From Chitinibacter sp. SCUT-21 (GTDB lineage: Bacteria; Pseudomonadota; Gammaproteobacteria; Burkholderiales; Chitinibacteraceae): a stretch of DNA of 64,000 nucleotides. The position numbers were made by a program, and so were the translations under genes. The notes below the pieces were generated by a model. The model did not search any database and had not been told where the DNA came from. It saw nothing but the letters and a program-made list of their open reading frames with translations. How positions within the stretch are numbered: position 1 is the first letter of the stretch; every line of letters starts with the position of its first letter. Shown here piece after piece: positions 36,884-45,387 of the stretch. The stretch spans positions 806,001 through 870,000 of the forward strand of contig CP102611.1 of NCBI GenBank assembly GCA_041874755.1, given 5' to 3'.

Positions 36884-37375
36884 ATGTTCGCAAAATCGTT
36901 TTTTATCCTTAGTCTTGCCGCTAGCAGCACGCTGTGCTGGGCCGATATTTATAAATATGTCGACGAGAATGGCAATGTCACCTTCACCAACACGCCGATT
37001 AAAGGTGCAGTGAAGATCATGTCTGAGCCTAGCGCGCCCCGCCGCAGCAGCGGTGAAAGCACGGCCAGATCAACGCAACCTCGTGCGCCATCCGTGGCTG
37101 CGCCATCGCCGGTGAATTTCCCGCGCGTTGATGCCGCCACCCAGCGCAGCCGCGACACGAATCGCCGTCAGATTTTGACCGACGAGCTCAATAGCGAACA
37201 GGCATCCTTAGCATCCGCGCGAAAAGCGCTACAAGAAGCTGAAAGCAATAAAACAGCCGAAGAAAAAGCCAACCCTAAACTTTATCTGGATCGCATTGGC
37301 CGCTTGCGCGAAACCATTGTCATGCATGAAAAAAATAGCGCGGCTTTACAAGCCGAAATCTCACGCATGCGCTAA
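36884..37375 (+). CDS. DUF4124 domain exported protein
   Basis: A 163-residue protein with a signal peptide (MFAKSFFILSLAASSTLCWA, cleavage after CWA) and a short DUF4124 module (IYKYVDENGNVTFTNTP). A Ser/Arg/Pro-rich linker follows, then a C-terminal charged coiled coil (about 95-160). Periplasmic location is inferred. Function unknown. It lies 37 bases after the SelT/W/H-like gene and is followed by a terminator hairpin with a possible second role. Confidence 0.85.
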   Translation: MFAKSFFILSLAASSTLCWADIYKYVDENGNVTFTNTPIKGAVKIMSEPSAPRRSSGESTARSTQPRAPSVAAPSPVNFPRVDAATQRSRDTNRRQILTDELNSEQASLASARKALQEAESNKTAEEKANPKLYLDRIGRLRETIVMHEKNSAALQAEISRMR

Positions 37376-37392
37376 AGCGCAACATCGCCAAA

Positions 37393-37422
37393 ATTAAACG
37401 CACCTAAATGGTGCGTTTTTTT
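37393..37422 (+). terminator. Terminator after DUF4124 gene
   Basis: Stem AACGCACC/GGTGCGTT with loop TAAAT followed by seven T residues, 20 bases after the stop codon. Its core coincides with an NtrC-box match (see the overlapping entry). Confidence 0.85.
37399..37415. promoter_or_regulatory. NtrC operator-like palindrome upstream of glnL
   Basis: CGCACCTAAATGGTGCG matches 13 of 17 positions of the enteric NtrC operator (TGCACTAAAATGGTGCA, from memory) and both half-site cores perfectly. It lies about 55 bases upstream of the -12 element of the glnL sigma54 promoter. It is also the stem of a terminator. Confidence 0.5.
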
Positions 37423-37452
37423 GTATCCTGTATGTCTATACTTGGCAAATAG

Positions 37453-37469
37453 TTGGCCTGATTTTTGCT
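37453..37469 (+). promoter_or_regulatory. Sigma54 promoter of glnLG
   Basis: TTGGCCTGATTTTTGCT has GG and GC with the required 10-base spacing and a perfect TTGCT -12 element; the -24 element lacks the AC of TTGGCAC. It lies about 40 bases before the glnL start. Confidence 0.65.
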
Positions 37470-37510
37470 AACACTAAAACAAACATAACATACTGATGTG
37501 GAGTAAGCAG

Positions 37511-38554
37511 ATGAGCCACCCTGCTTTTGCTGGCCTGGATTTTATTGATGCCGCCGTGATTGCACTGGATCACGATTGCTCAATACGATACGCCAACTCT
37601 ACCGCCCATAGTTTTTTTAACCAACGCGTTATCACTGGCAATCATCTCGCGCATTGCTTTGGTTCGGACAGCGCCATTGTGGTCGCGGCGCAAGTGGCGC
37701 TGGCGCAAAACATTTCGATCATCGAGCATGAATTGATCGTCTTTGGGGCCGAAGGTGAAATGTATGTCTCGCTCGAAGTATCTCCGATCGAATCGGAAGC
37801 GGCCAATCTCATTCTGGAAATTCGGCGCATCGACCAGCAGCGGCGTATTGTGAACGAAGAACGCTTGCAAGTTCAGCAACAAGCCAATCGCGAATTAATT
37901 CGTAATCTGGCACATGAAATCAAAAATCCTTTGGGCGGCATCCGTGGCGCGGCGCAGTTGCTGGCGCATGAATTGCCCGATCCACAACTAAAAGAATATA
38001 CGCAAGTTATCGTTGACGAAGCAGTGCGCCTGCAAAGCCTGCTCGATCGCTTACTCACGCCACACCGCTTGCCACAGATTAATCCACTTAATATTCATGA
38101 AGTATTAGAGCGTGTTCGCAGCCTGGTATTAGCAGAAACCCCAAATGGTTTAGCTGTGCGGCGCGATTACGATACCAGCTTGCCCGATTTAATCGCCGAT
38201 AAAGAGCAACTGATTCAATCTGTGCTAAATATCACGCGCAACGCCATCCAAGCGATGAGTGGGATTGGTGAAGTGATTCTGCGCACTCGTATTGCGCGCC
38301 AAGTCACGCTCAATCGCCGCCGCTATCCATTAGCTTTACGCGTTGAAATCATTGATAACGGCCCGGGGATCCCAGAGCATCTGAAAGAAACGCTGTTCTA
38401 TCCATTGGTGTCTGGGCGTCCGGGCGGGACTGGCATCGGTTTACATTTAGCGCACACCTACGTGGCACAGCATCACGGCACGATTGAATTTGATAGCCGA
38501 CCAGGGCAAACCACGTTCACTATTTTATTGCCACTCAATGCATGGCAAACATAA
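37511..38554 (+). CDS. glnL: Nitrogen regulation histidine kinase NtrB
   Basis: About 347 residues. N-terminal PAS domain (FIDAAVIALDHDCSIRYAN), phosphorylation site NLAHEIKNPLGGIRGA with the histidine, and an HATPase domain with NITRNAIQAM (N box), DNGPGIP (G1) and GRPGGTGIGLHLAH (G2). No membrane segment: a soluble sensor controlled by PII in the known pathway. It phosphorylates NtrC under nitrogen limitation. GGAG lies seven bases before the ATG at 37511. glnG follows 16 bases after its stop. Confidence 0.95.
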   Translation: MSHPAFAGLDFIDAAVIALDHDCSIRYANSTAHSFFNQRVITGNHLAHCFGSDSAIVVAAQVALAQNISIIEHELIVFGAEGEMYVSLEVSPIESEAANLILEIRRIDQQRRIVNEERLQVQQQANRELIRNLAHEIKNPLGGIRGAAQLLAHELPDPQLKEYTQVIVDEAVRLQSLLDRLLTPHRLPQINPLNIHEVLERVRSLVLAETPNGLAVRRDYDTSLPDLIADKEQLIQSVLNITRNAIQAMSGIGEVILRTRIARQVTLNRRRYPLALRVEIIDNGPGIPEHLKETLFYPLVSGRPGGTGIGLHLAHTYVAQHHGTIEFDSRPGQTTFTILLPLNAWQT

Positions 38555-38570
38555 AACAACAGGGATAAGC

Positions 38571-39968
38571 ATGAACACAGTTTGGGTGATTGATGATGAT
38601 CGTTCGATACGCTGGGTATTTGAAAAAGCACTCAGCCGCGAACAAATTGCGCACGCCACCTTTCCATCAGCCACGGAAGCGTTAAATCGCCTGCAACACG
38701 AACAGCCGCAAGTGATTGTCAGTGACATTCGGATGCCAGGCGAATCGGGTTTGGCCTTACTTGATTTAGTCAAACGCGATTGGCCGCATATTCCGGTCAT
38801 TATCATGACGGCGCACTCCGATCTCGATAGTGCAGTATCCGCGTTTCAAGGTGGGGCTTTTGAATATTTGCCTAAGCCTTTCGACGTTGATCAAGCGATT
38901 GCTTTAATTCAACGCGCGTTGCAAGAAAGCGAACAACTCGCTGAGCATGCTGAGCCTGCGGCCAACGTACCGGAAATGCTCGGCCAAGCACCAGCGATGC
39001 AAGAAGTTTTCCGCGCGATTGGCCGTTTAAGCCAATCGGCGGCAACCGTTATGATTACGGGAGAATCCGGCAGCGGCAAGGAGCTGGTCGCGCGTGCGCT
39101 ACACCGCCATAGCCAGCGAGCCAACAAGCCCTTTGTCGCGATCAATAGTGCGGCAATCCCTAAAGATTTGCTCGAATCCGAGCTATTCGGGCATGAACGC
39201 GGCGCGTTTACCGGCGCTGATGCGAGGCGCACAGGGCGATTTGAGCAGGCTGAAGGCGGCACGTTATTTTTAGATGAAATTGGCGATATGCCACTGGATT
39301 TGCAAACGCGGTTATTGCGCGTGTTATCGGATGGCTTTTTCTACCGCGTGGGCGGTCATCAGCCGATCAAAGCCAATGTACGTGTGATTGCCGCGACGCA
39401 TCAAAACCTGGAAGATCGAGTCAAAGCGGGGCAATTTCGCGAAGACTTATTTCACCGACTCAATGTAATTCGCCTTCGCCTACCACCGCTACGCGAGCGC
39501 AGCCAAGATATTCCACTTCTGGCCAAGCACTTCTTGCAAAAATCGGCGCAGGAATTGGGCGTTGAAAGCAAACGCCTCTCAGAGACGGCCATGGCCTGGT
39601 TGGCGGGGTTTCCATTTCCCGGTAATGTACGCCAGCTGGAAAACGTCTGCCATTGGATTACCGTGATGGCGCCGGGTCAGGTGGTGGAGGCCAGCGACTT
39701 ACCCCCGGAACTGATCCAAGCCGATGGGCAAATTCATGTCGCTCAAGGCGACTGGCGCCAGTCCTTAAGCCAAGAACTCACATTACGCCTCTCACGTGGC
39801 GACACGCGCATTTTGGATGAAATCGTACCCGCTTTTGAGCGCGTGGTGATTGAAGCAGCATTAATACATACCGGAGGTAAGCGCATAGAGGCTGCTGAAT
39901 TACTGGGCTGGGGCCGCAATACCCTAACTCGCAAAATCCAAGAGCTTGGTATGGATTCAGCCGTCTAA
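38571..39968 (+). CDS. glnG: Nitrogen regulation response regulator NtrC
   Basis: About 465 residues. Receiver domain with the phosphoacceptor in VIVSDIRMPGESG; AAA+ sigma54-activation domain with GESGSGKE (Walker A), the sigma54-contacting loop GAFTGADARR, and GGTLFLDEIGDM (Walker B); C-terminal Fis-type helix-turn-helix (AAELLGWGRNTLTRKI). Phosphorylated NtrC opens sigma54 promoters such as glnA. The start is at 38571 after AGGGATAAGC; the longer frame overlaps glnL. Followed by a bidirectional terminator. Confidence 0.96.
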   Translation: MNTVWVIDDDRSIRWVFEKALSREQIAHATFPSATEALNRLQHEQPQVIVSDIRMPGESGLALLDLVKRDWPHIPVIIMTAHSDLDSAVSAFQGGAFEYLPKPFDVDQAIALIQRALQESEQLAEHAEPAANVPEMLGQAPAMQEVFRAIGRLSQSAATVMITGESGSGKELVARALHRHSQRANKPFVAINSAAIPKDLLESELFGHERGAFTGADARRTGRFEQAEGGTLFLDEIGDMPLDLQTRLLRVLSDGFFYRVGGHQPIKANVRVIAATHQNLEDRVKAGQFREDLFHRLNVIRLRLPPLRERSQDIPLLAKHFLQKSAQELGVESKRLSETAMAWLAGFPFPGNVRQLENVCHWITVMAPGQVVEASDLPPELIQADGQIHVAQGDWRQSLSQELTLRLSRGDTRILDEIVPAFERVVIEAALIHTGGKRIEAAELLGWGRNTLTRKIQELGMDSAV

Positions 39969-39970
39969 AT

Positions 39971-40000
39971 AAAAAACCCCAGCTGAGGCTGGGGTTTTTC
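39971..40000. terminator. Bidirectional terminator between glnG and STAS gene
   Basis: Stem CCCCAGC/GCTGGGG with loop TGAG, flanked by A- and T-runs, between convergent genes. Confidence 0.9.
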
Positions 40001-40026
40001 TTGCATCAATTAATCGCTGTTCATGC

Positions 40027-40326
40027 TTAGCGAATTTCGAAAATTTTGCCGAAATTCGCAATATCAAGCACAGATTTTACCGTGCCTTTACAATTCACCA
40101 GCGTTACCTTGCGACCGCTAGCACGCTCATTCAGCAGTAGTAGCATCCCCAAAGCAGCAGAATCCATATAATCCACTTGCGCAAAATCAATTTCGATTTC
40201 ACTCAGGCCGGCATGCTCTAACACGGAGGTCGTGGCTTGTTTAAATTCGCGATGAGATTCAAACGTAAAATTGCCGGTCATCGCAATGATGCCGCGATTT
40301 TCTTCAAAACTGATTTGTGTTTGCAT
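40027..40326 (-). CDS. STAS domain protein (anti-sigma factor antagonist-like)
   Basis: A 99-residue stand-alone STAS domain. The conserved loop YMDSAALGMLLLL contains the serine that partner-switching kinases phosphorylate, and the C-terminal half (VNCKGTVKSVLDIANFGKIFEI) fits SpoIIAA-like proteins. It probably acts by binding an anti-sigma factor or a signalling kinase, but no RsbW- or RsbU-like gene is adjacent. It is separated from the ferredoxin reductase gene by about 100 bases. Confidence 0.85.
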   Translation of the reverse strand: MQTQISFEENRGIIAMTGNFTFESHREFKQATTSVLEHAGLSEIEIDFAQVDYMDSAALGMLLLLNERASGRKVTLVNCKGTVKSVLDIANFGKIFEIR

Positions 40327-40431
40327 AGCTACCGCCTGACGCTTTTAAATTCACTAGTGTCAAGTCTAGTCAGGCTGCGTACTTAGCGCAAACTCTATCG
40401 CGCGGTCGATACAGCACTACAACAATTGACG

Positions 40432-41208
40432 TTATTTCTCGACAAAAGCACGCTCGATCACGTAATCGCCTGGCGTACCAATCCGTGGTGAAACTTGAAA
40501 TCCCCGCGCATCGAGCATTTTGCAGGTGTCTTCCAGCATCGCAGGGCTGCCACATAACATCGCACGATCAGTTTCTGGATTTAACGGCGGCATACCAATA
40601 TCGTCGGTTAATTTACCCGACTCAAACAAATCAGTTAGGCGACCTTGATTACGAAATGGCTCGCGCGTCACCGTTGGGTAATAAATCAATTTATCGCACA
40701 CCATATCACCAAAATATTCATTATTAGGCAATTCGTGCTGAATATATTCGGCATAAGCCAATTCGCTCACGGTGCGTACACCGTGTACCAAAATAATTTT
40801 ATCGAAACGCTCGTAGGCTTCTGGGTCTTTAATGAGGCTCATAAATGGCGCTAAACCCGTACCGGTACTCAAATAGTACAAGTTCTTACCCGGTTTTAAA
40901 TCAGATAGCACCAGCGTGCCCGTTGGCTTACGGCTGACCAATAATTTATCGCCTTCTTTCAAATGCTGCAGGCGTGATGTGAGTGGGCCATCGGGTACTT
41001 TAATGCTGAAAAACTCTAGATTTTCTTCATAATTGGCACTGGCAATTGAATAGGCACGCACCAAGGGCTTCTCATCAACTTCCAAACCAATCATCACAAA
41101 TTGGCCATTTTCAAAGCGTAACGATTCATCCCGTGTCGTGGTAAAACTAAACAGTGAATCATTCCAATGACGTACTGATAACACCGTTTCATGGGCAAAC
41201 TTTGACAT
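40432..41208 (-). CDS. fpr: Ferredoxin/flavodoxin-NADP reductase
   Basis: A 258-residue FNR of the bacterial subclass. The FAD site is RAYSIASANYEENLEFFSI, with VPDGPLTSRLQ and GTLVLSDL. The NADP domain has YLSTGTGLAPFMSLI, ILVHGVRTVSELAY and AMLCGSPAMLEDT, ending in the family C terminus (VIERAFVEK). It transfers electrons between NADPH and ferredoxin or flavodoxin. It follows etfA by 13 bases on the same strand, so the etfB-etfA-fpr genes likely form one transcript. Confidence 0.94.
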   Translation of the reverse strand: MSKFAHETVLSVRHWNDSLFSFTTTRDESLRFENGQFVMIGLEVDEKPLVRAYSIASANYEENLEFFSIKVPDGPLTSRLQHLKEGDKLLVSRKPTGTLVLSDLKPGKNLYYLSTGTGLAPFMSLIKDPEAYERFDKIILVHGVRTVSELAYAEYIQHELPNNEYFGDMVCDKLIYYPTVTREPFRNQGRLTDLFESGKLTDDIGMPPLNPETDRAMLCGSPAMLEDTCKMLDARGFQVSPRIGTPGDYVIERAFVEK

Positions 41209-41221
41209 CTTCTATAACCTC

Positions 41222-42160
41222 TTAAGCCTTAAGCGCAGCGCTTAATTCTGGAATCACGGTAAATAAATCAGCGACCAAGCCGTAATTCGCTACTTGGAAA
41301 ATCGGCGCTTCTGGATCGATATTTACGGCAACAATAATTTTGGCGTCTTTAATCCCGCCCACGTGCTGTGCCGCGCCAGATACGCCAAAAGCGATATACA
41401 AATCAGGCGCAATCACGGTACCAGTTTGGCCAACCTGCGAGTCATTCGGCGCCATCCCGCTATCAACCGCAGCGCGAGTGGCTCCAATGGCAGCACCCAG
41501 TTTGGCGGCCAGTGGCTCGAGTGTGCTTTGGAAAGCCTCTTTGCTCCCCAGTGAGCGCCCGCCCGAAATCACAGTTTTCGCCGTCGCTAACTCTGGACGA
41601 TCTGATACAGCCAAATCGCGGTGCAAGAGCTTACTCATAGCCACATCACCCGTGGTATTTAAATGGACGATCTGCGCCGCCCCGCCCTCTTCTGCCGCCG
41701 CCTCAAACACCGTAGGGCGTACTGTGATAATGGCCAAGCCTTCAGGCGCACTCACCGTTGCATTCAAATTGCCGGCATAAATTGGGCGCACAAAGGTACG
41801 CGGACCGATAATTTGCGTCACTTCCGACACCATCGCAACATCGAGCAAGGCCGCTGCGCGAGGTAAGACATTTTTACCAAAGCTGGTTGCGGCAGCGACG
41901 ATGGTGTCGTATTGCGCAGCTTGCTGAACAATGAGTGGCGCCAAATTTTCAGCCAGACCTGCGGCATATTCGGCAGAATCAGCCAGCAGTATCTTCCCCA
42001 AGCCCTTAATAGAAATAGCCTTTGAGGCAATACCCTCAAGCTCATGCCCTGCTAATAATAAATCAACGCTTTGCCCTAACTGCGCTGCAGCGCTAATCGC
42101 TGAGCGCGTGGCGGCACGCAAACCATTTTGGTCAATTTCTGCAATCACAAGAACGCTCAT
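41222..42160 (-). CDS. etfA: Electron transfer flavoprotein alpha subunit
   Basis: A 312-residue FixB/EtfA protein. The N-terminal domain begins VLVIAEIDQNGLRAAT, and the C-terminal FAD-binding domain has the signature VIAPDLYIAFGVSGAAQHVGG (first 20 residues diagnostic), then IVAVNIDPEAPIFQVANYGLVAD. With EtfB it collects electrons from acyl-CoA and related dehydrogenases. Its ATG overlaps the etfB stop (ATGA type overlap at 42157-42160). Confidence 0.96.
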   Translation of the reverse strand: MSVLVIAEIDQNGLRAATRSAISAAAQLGQSVDLLLAGHELEGIASKAISIKGLGKILLADSAEYAAGLAENLAPLIVQQAAQYDTIVAAATSFGKNVLPRAAALLDVAMVSEVTQIIGPRTFVRPIYAGNLNATVSAPEGLAIITVRPTVFEAAAEEGGAAQIVHLNTTGDVAMSKLLHRDLAVSDRPELATAKTVISGGRSLGSKEAFQSTLEPLAAKLGAAIGATRAAVDSGMAPNDSQVGQTGTVIAPDLYIAFGVSGAAQHVGGIKDAKIIVAVNIDPEAPIFQVANYGLVADLFTVIPELSAALKA

Positions 42161-42906
42161 GGCAACACCTTCTCTGCACGCAATGCGGCAACTAATTCAG
42201 CAACATTATTTAAAATTCGCCCTGCAGGACGAGGCGCAGGCTCAGCAACGCTGAGTAAGTTCAGCGTTGGCGCGCTGGTATTGCCTAAATCTGCCAAGGC
42301 AATGTTTTCAAGCGGTTTCTTTTTGGCCATCATCAAGGCTGGCAATTTAATAAAGCGCGGCTCGTTTAAGCGCAGATCAGCACTAATCACGGCTGGCAAA
42401 TTGATCGCTAGTGTTTCTTGACCACCGTCGATTTCACACACCACCGTTGCTTTTCCATCGGTAATTTGAATATCAGATGCAAAGCTCGCTTGTGCCCAGT
42501 TGAGCAAGGCCGCGAGCATTTGCGCGGTTTCAGCCGCATCGTCATCAATCGCTTGTTTGCCAGTCAGCACCAGCTGAGGTGCTTCGCGCTCAACCAAAGC
42601 TTTAAGCACTTTAGCGGTTGGCAGCGATTGAAGATTTTGATCTGTCTCGATGAGCAAGGCACGATCCGCGCCCATCGCCAAAGCATGGCGCAAAACGTCT
42701 TGATTCGCGGCGGAGCCAATGGCGACAGCCAACACCTCACTCGCCACACCAGCCTCTTTTAAGCGCACAGCACCCTCAAGCGCATTTTCATCAAAAGGGT
42801 TGATACTCATTTTAACGCCTTGCGTTTCAACGCCTTTACCATCTGCAGTAGGCCGCACTGTGACTTGATAATCCACCACGCGTTTGATATTCACCAAAAT
42901 CTTCAT
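42157..42906 (-). CDS. etfB: Electron transfer flavoprotein beta subunit
   Basis: A 249-residue FixA/EtfB protein: MKILVNIKRVVDYQVTVR, MSINPFDENALEGAVRLKE, AMGADRALLIE, VLTGKQAIDDDAAETAQMLA and a C-terminal segment extending toward EtfA. It carries AMP and partners with EtfA in shuttling electrons to ETF-ubiquinone oxidoreductase, encoded divergently next door. Confidence 0.96.
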   Translation of the reverse strand: MKILVNIKRVVDYQVTVRPTADGKGVETQGVKMSINPFDENALEGAVRLKEAGVASEVLAVAIGSAANQDVLRHALAMGADRALLIETDQNLQSLPTAKVLKALVEREAPQLVLTGKQAIDDDAAETAQMLAALLNWAQASFASDIQITDGKATVVCEIDGGQETLAINLPAVISADLRLNEPRFIKLPALMMAKKKPLENIALADLGNTSAPTLNLLSVAEPAPRPAGRILNNVAELVAALRAEKVLP

Positions 42907-42970
42907 TCTTTTCTGCCCCCGCGCTTAACAGCTCGCCGTATGCTGCTGTCTTGCTACTGATTGGATAACT

Positions 42971-42998
42971 TTGCAACGATTCTAGAGAAGTGTAGAAT
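42971..42998 (+). promoter_or_regulatory. Sigma70-type promoter of ETF-QO gene
   Basis: TTGCAA and TAGAAT with a 16-base spacer lie about 60 bases before the ETF-ubiquinone oxidoreductase ATG, in the 150-base divergent region. Confidence 0.5.
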
Positions 42999-43056
42999 AT
43001 CTGTAAATCAGATTAATTAAATTTAATATATCCAATTTACAAATAAGGAGCTCAGC

Positions 43057-44691
43057 ATGAGCGAACGTGACCAGATGCATTACGACGTATTAATCGTTGG
43101 TGCAGGACCTGCGGGGCTATCCGCGGCCATACGCTTGAAACAACTCAATAATGAGCTATCTATCTGTATTTTGGAAAAAGGGGCGCAAGTCGGCGCACAT
43201 ATTATGTCGGGCGCGGTGATTGACCCCGTTGGTTTGAATCAATTACTACCCGACTGGCAAAGCAAGCGTCCAAAATTAGCCACCCCGGTCACTGCCGACG
43301 AGTTTTTGCTACTCGACGAAGACAGCAGCTACCGTATTCCACAAATCATATTGCCAGCGCCATTACATAACGCAGGCTGTTTTATCGTCAAACTCGGCGA
43401 AGTATGCGCATTTCTAGCCGAGGAGGCAGAAAGCCTAGGGGTAGAGATTTATCCGGGATTTGCCGCCAGCGAAATTTTGTACGATGACACTGGCGCGGTC
43501 TGTGGTGTAGCCAGTGGTGATATGGGGATCGCCAAAGATGGCACTCATAAAGCTGAATATACGCGCGGCATCGAAATTTTGGCAAAATACACTTTAATCG
43601 GTGAAGGCGCACGTGGCTCTTTAACGGGCGATTTAGAAACACATTTCAATTTACGCACCGACAGCGAGCCACCGCATTATGGCTTAGGCATTAAAGAAGT
43701 ATGGCAAGTCAGCGCCGAGCAACATCGGCTAGGCTTAGTGCAACATGCCTTAGGTTGGCCCTTGGGCAGTGAGGCACAAGGCGGCGCATTTATTTATCAC
43801 CTACCAAACCAACAAGTCGCCGTGGGCTATGTGGTGCATTTGAACTACCGCAATCCAACACTTTCACCCTTTGATGAGTTACAACGCTTTAAAACCCACC
43901 CTAAAATTCGCCCATTATTTGCCGGAGCCAAGCGTATAGCGTATGGCGCACGCGCCATCAGCGAAGGGGGCTGGCAATCACTACCAAAAACCACGTTCCC
44001 CGGTGGTGTTTTGATGGGCTGTGCGGCCGGCTTCTTAAATTTCCCACGCATTAAAGGCGTGCACAACGCGATGAAATCGGGCATAGCCGCGGCACACGCA
44101 GTGGTAGACGCGATTGCAGCGGGGCGGGCTAATGATGAATTAACTGATTACCCAACTCATCTGGCTAGCAGTGGCGTGTTGCCTGAATTAGAGCAAGTGC
44201 GCAATATCAAACCCGCACTTTCTAAACTCGGTACCTATGCGGGAACCATGTATGCTGGCGCCGAATTATGGCTGGCACAATTGGGGCTGCGTTTACCGTG
44301 GACGCTACACCACCGCACCGCCGACCATTTGTATTTTGCCCCAAATGCAACACCAATTAAATATCCTAAGCCCGATGGTAAGCTCACTTTTAGCAAACTC
44401 GATTCGCTCACTTTGGCCAATGTGTCGCACGAGCACGATCAGCCAGCCCATTTGCAATTGCGAGATCCAAGCCTGATCACGCCAATTCATTTGAGTAATA
44501 AAATCAAAGCTGAATGCCATTACTGCCCAGCTGGCGTGTATGAGATTGTGCAGTTGGCTGAGAGCAGAAAATACCAAATTAACGCGCAAAATTGCCTGCA
44601 CTGTAAAACCTGCGATATTAAAGACCAGCAGCAAAATATCCATTGGGTCCCACCCGAGGGCGGTGGTGGCCCCATGTATACCGGTCTATAA
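43057..44691 (+). CDS. Electron transfer flavoprotein-ubiquinone oxidoreductase
   Basis: A 544-residue enzyme passing electrons from reduced ETF to ubiquinone at the inner membrane. The N-terminal FAD site is VLIVGAGPAGLSAAIRL, followed by MSGAVIDP, LIGEGARGSLT, GVLMGCAAGFLNFPRIKG and KSGIAAAHA. The C-terminal [4Fe-4S] domain has CHYCPAGVYE and NCLHCKTCDIK, ending WVPPEGGGGPMYTGL. AAGGAG precedes the ATG. Full length; all four cluster cysteines are present. Confidence 0.96.
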   Translation: MSERDQMHYDVLIVGAGPAGLSAAIRLKQLNNELSICILEKGAQVGAHIMSGAVIDPVGLNQLLPDWQSKRPKLATPVTADEFLLLDEDSSYRIPQIILPAPLHNAGCFIVKLGEVCAFLAEEAESLGVEIYPGFAASEILYDDTGAVCGVASGDMGIAKDGTHKAEYTRGIEILAKYTLIGEGARGSLTGDLETHFNLRTDSEPPHYGLGIKEVWQVSAEQHRLGLVQHALGWPLGSEAQGGAFIYHLPNQQVAVGYVVHLNYRNPTLSPFDELQRFKTHPKIRPLFAGAKRIAYGARAISEGGWQSLPKTTFPGGVLMGCAAGFLNFPRIKGVHNAMKSGIAAAHAVVDAIAAGRANDELTDYPTHLASSGVLPELEQVRNIKPALSKLGTYAGTMYAGAELWLAQLGLRLPWTLHHRTADHLYFAPNATPIKYPKPDGKLTFSKLDSLTLANVSHEHDQPAHLQLRDPSLITPIHLSNKIKAECHYCPAGVYEIVQLAESRKYQINAQNCLHCKTCDIKDQQQNIHWVPPEGGGGPMYTGL

Positions 44692-44876
44692 ACTTACGTG
44701 GTTCTTGGTTTTCAATTCTAAGCAGGCATATACTGCAGGTATTGATTACAAAGTACGTACACATCGTTAAAAAACAGCTGCGCATTGACTCAGATAAACT
44801 CAGTGCGCACATTGCTCGCCTTAACAATAAAACAACTGGTCTAGCTAACAATACTGCGTTTTATCCGAAACTAAAT

Positions 44877-45104
44877 ATGATTAGTGAAAAACAAACCGTC
44901 AAAATTCGCCGCGATCGAATGCAAATTTACCCCCCTGCTACAGGGCGTTTACTCGATGGCCGCAAAGGGAGGGTCATCGAAATTTATGTGCCGCTTGGTG
45001 CGAAAGAAGCCGTGGTCAAAGTACGCTGGTTTGCACGTCGCCCCAGTGAAACCGAAGTGACAATGGAGCACCCAGCGAGCGATCTTGAAGTTATTCCGAA
45101 TTAA
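44877..45104 (+). CDS. Small basic protein, function unknown
   Basis: A 75-residue candidate gene, MISEKQTVKIRRDRMQIYPP onward, with beta-strand-like content (GRKGRVIEIYVPL, AVVKVRWFARR). The frame is open back to 44643, where it overlaps the ETF-QO gene, so the start is uncertain: no clear ribosome-binding site precedes the ATG at 44877, and the ATG at 44919 is an alternative. It looks like a real soluble domain (alternating hydrophobic/charged strands), but I do not recognise the family. It has no signal peptide. Confidence 0.5.
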   Translation: MISEKQTVKIRRDRMQIYPPATGRLLDGRKGRVIEIYVPLGAKEAVVKVRWFARRPSETEVTMEHPASDLEVIPN

Positions 45105-45243
45105 TTGGCAACGCATCACTAATCTAGCACGAATCACCACCAATCATTTGCAGCAAGGTAGTCACACTAGATTGCCTTTACTGCGCTCAAATTACGCTCA
45201 TCAATCTGTTCAAACTATTCTCCGATCATTGGCCGCAGACGAA

Positions 45244-45304
45244 TTACACAGGTCAAAGTCAAGTCTCAAGTGTAAATTGTCATATCTTCTATGGTAAATT
45301 ACAC
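45244..45304. promoter_or_regulatory. Three TTACAC half-sites upstream of efflux operon
   Basis: TTACAC at 45244-45249, its inverse GTGTAA at 45270-45275, and TTACAC at 45299-45304, about 26 and 29 bases apart (starts), lie 85-145 bases before the DUF3302 gene. The spacing suggests a dimeric regulator binding on one DNA face; the regulator is unknown. Confidence 0.3.
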
Positions 45305-45387
45305 ATTCAATACAATCTGCTCAGACCATTAATATGGATTTGAAAAAAAGCAGACAGTTGCAGCGCAACATTCAGAAAGGAGAAAAA

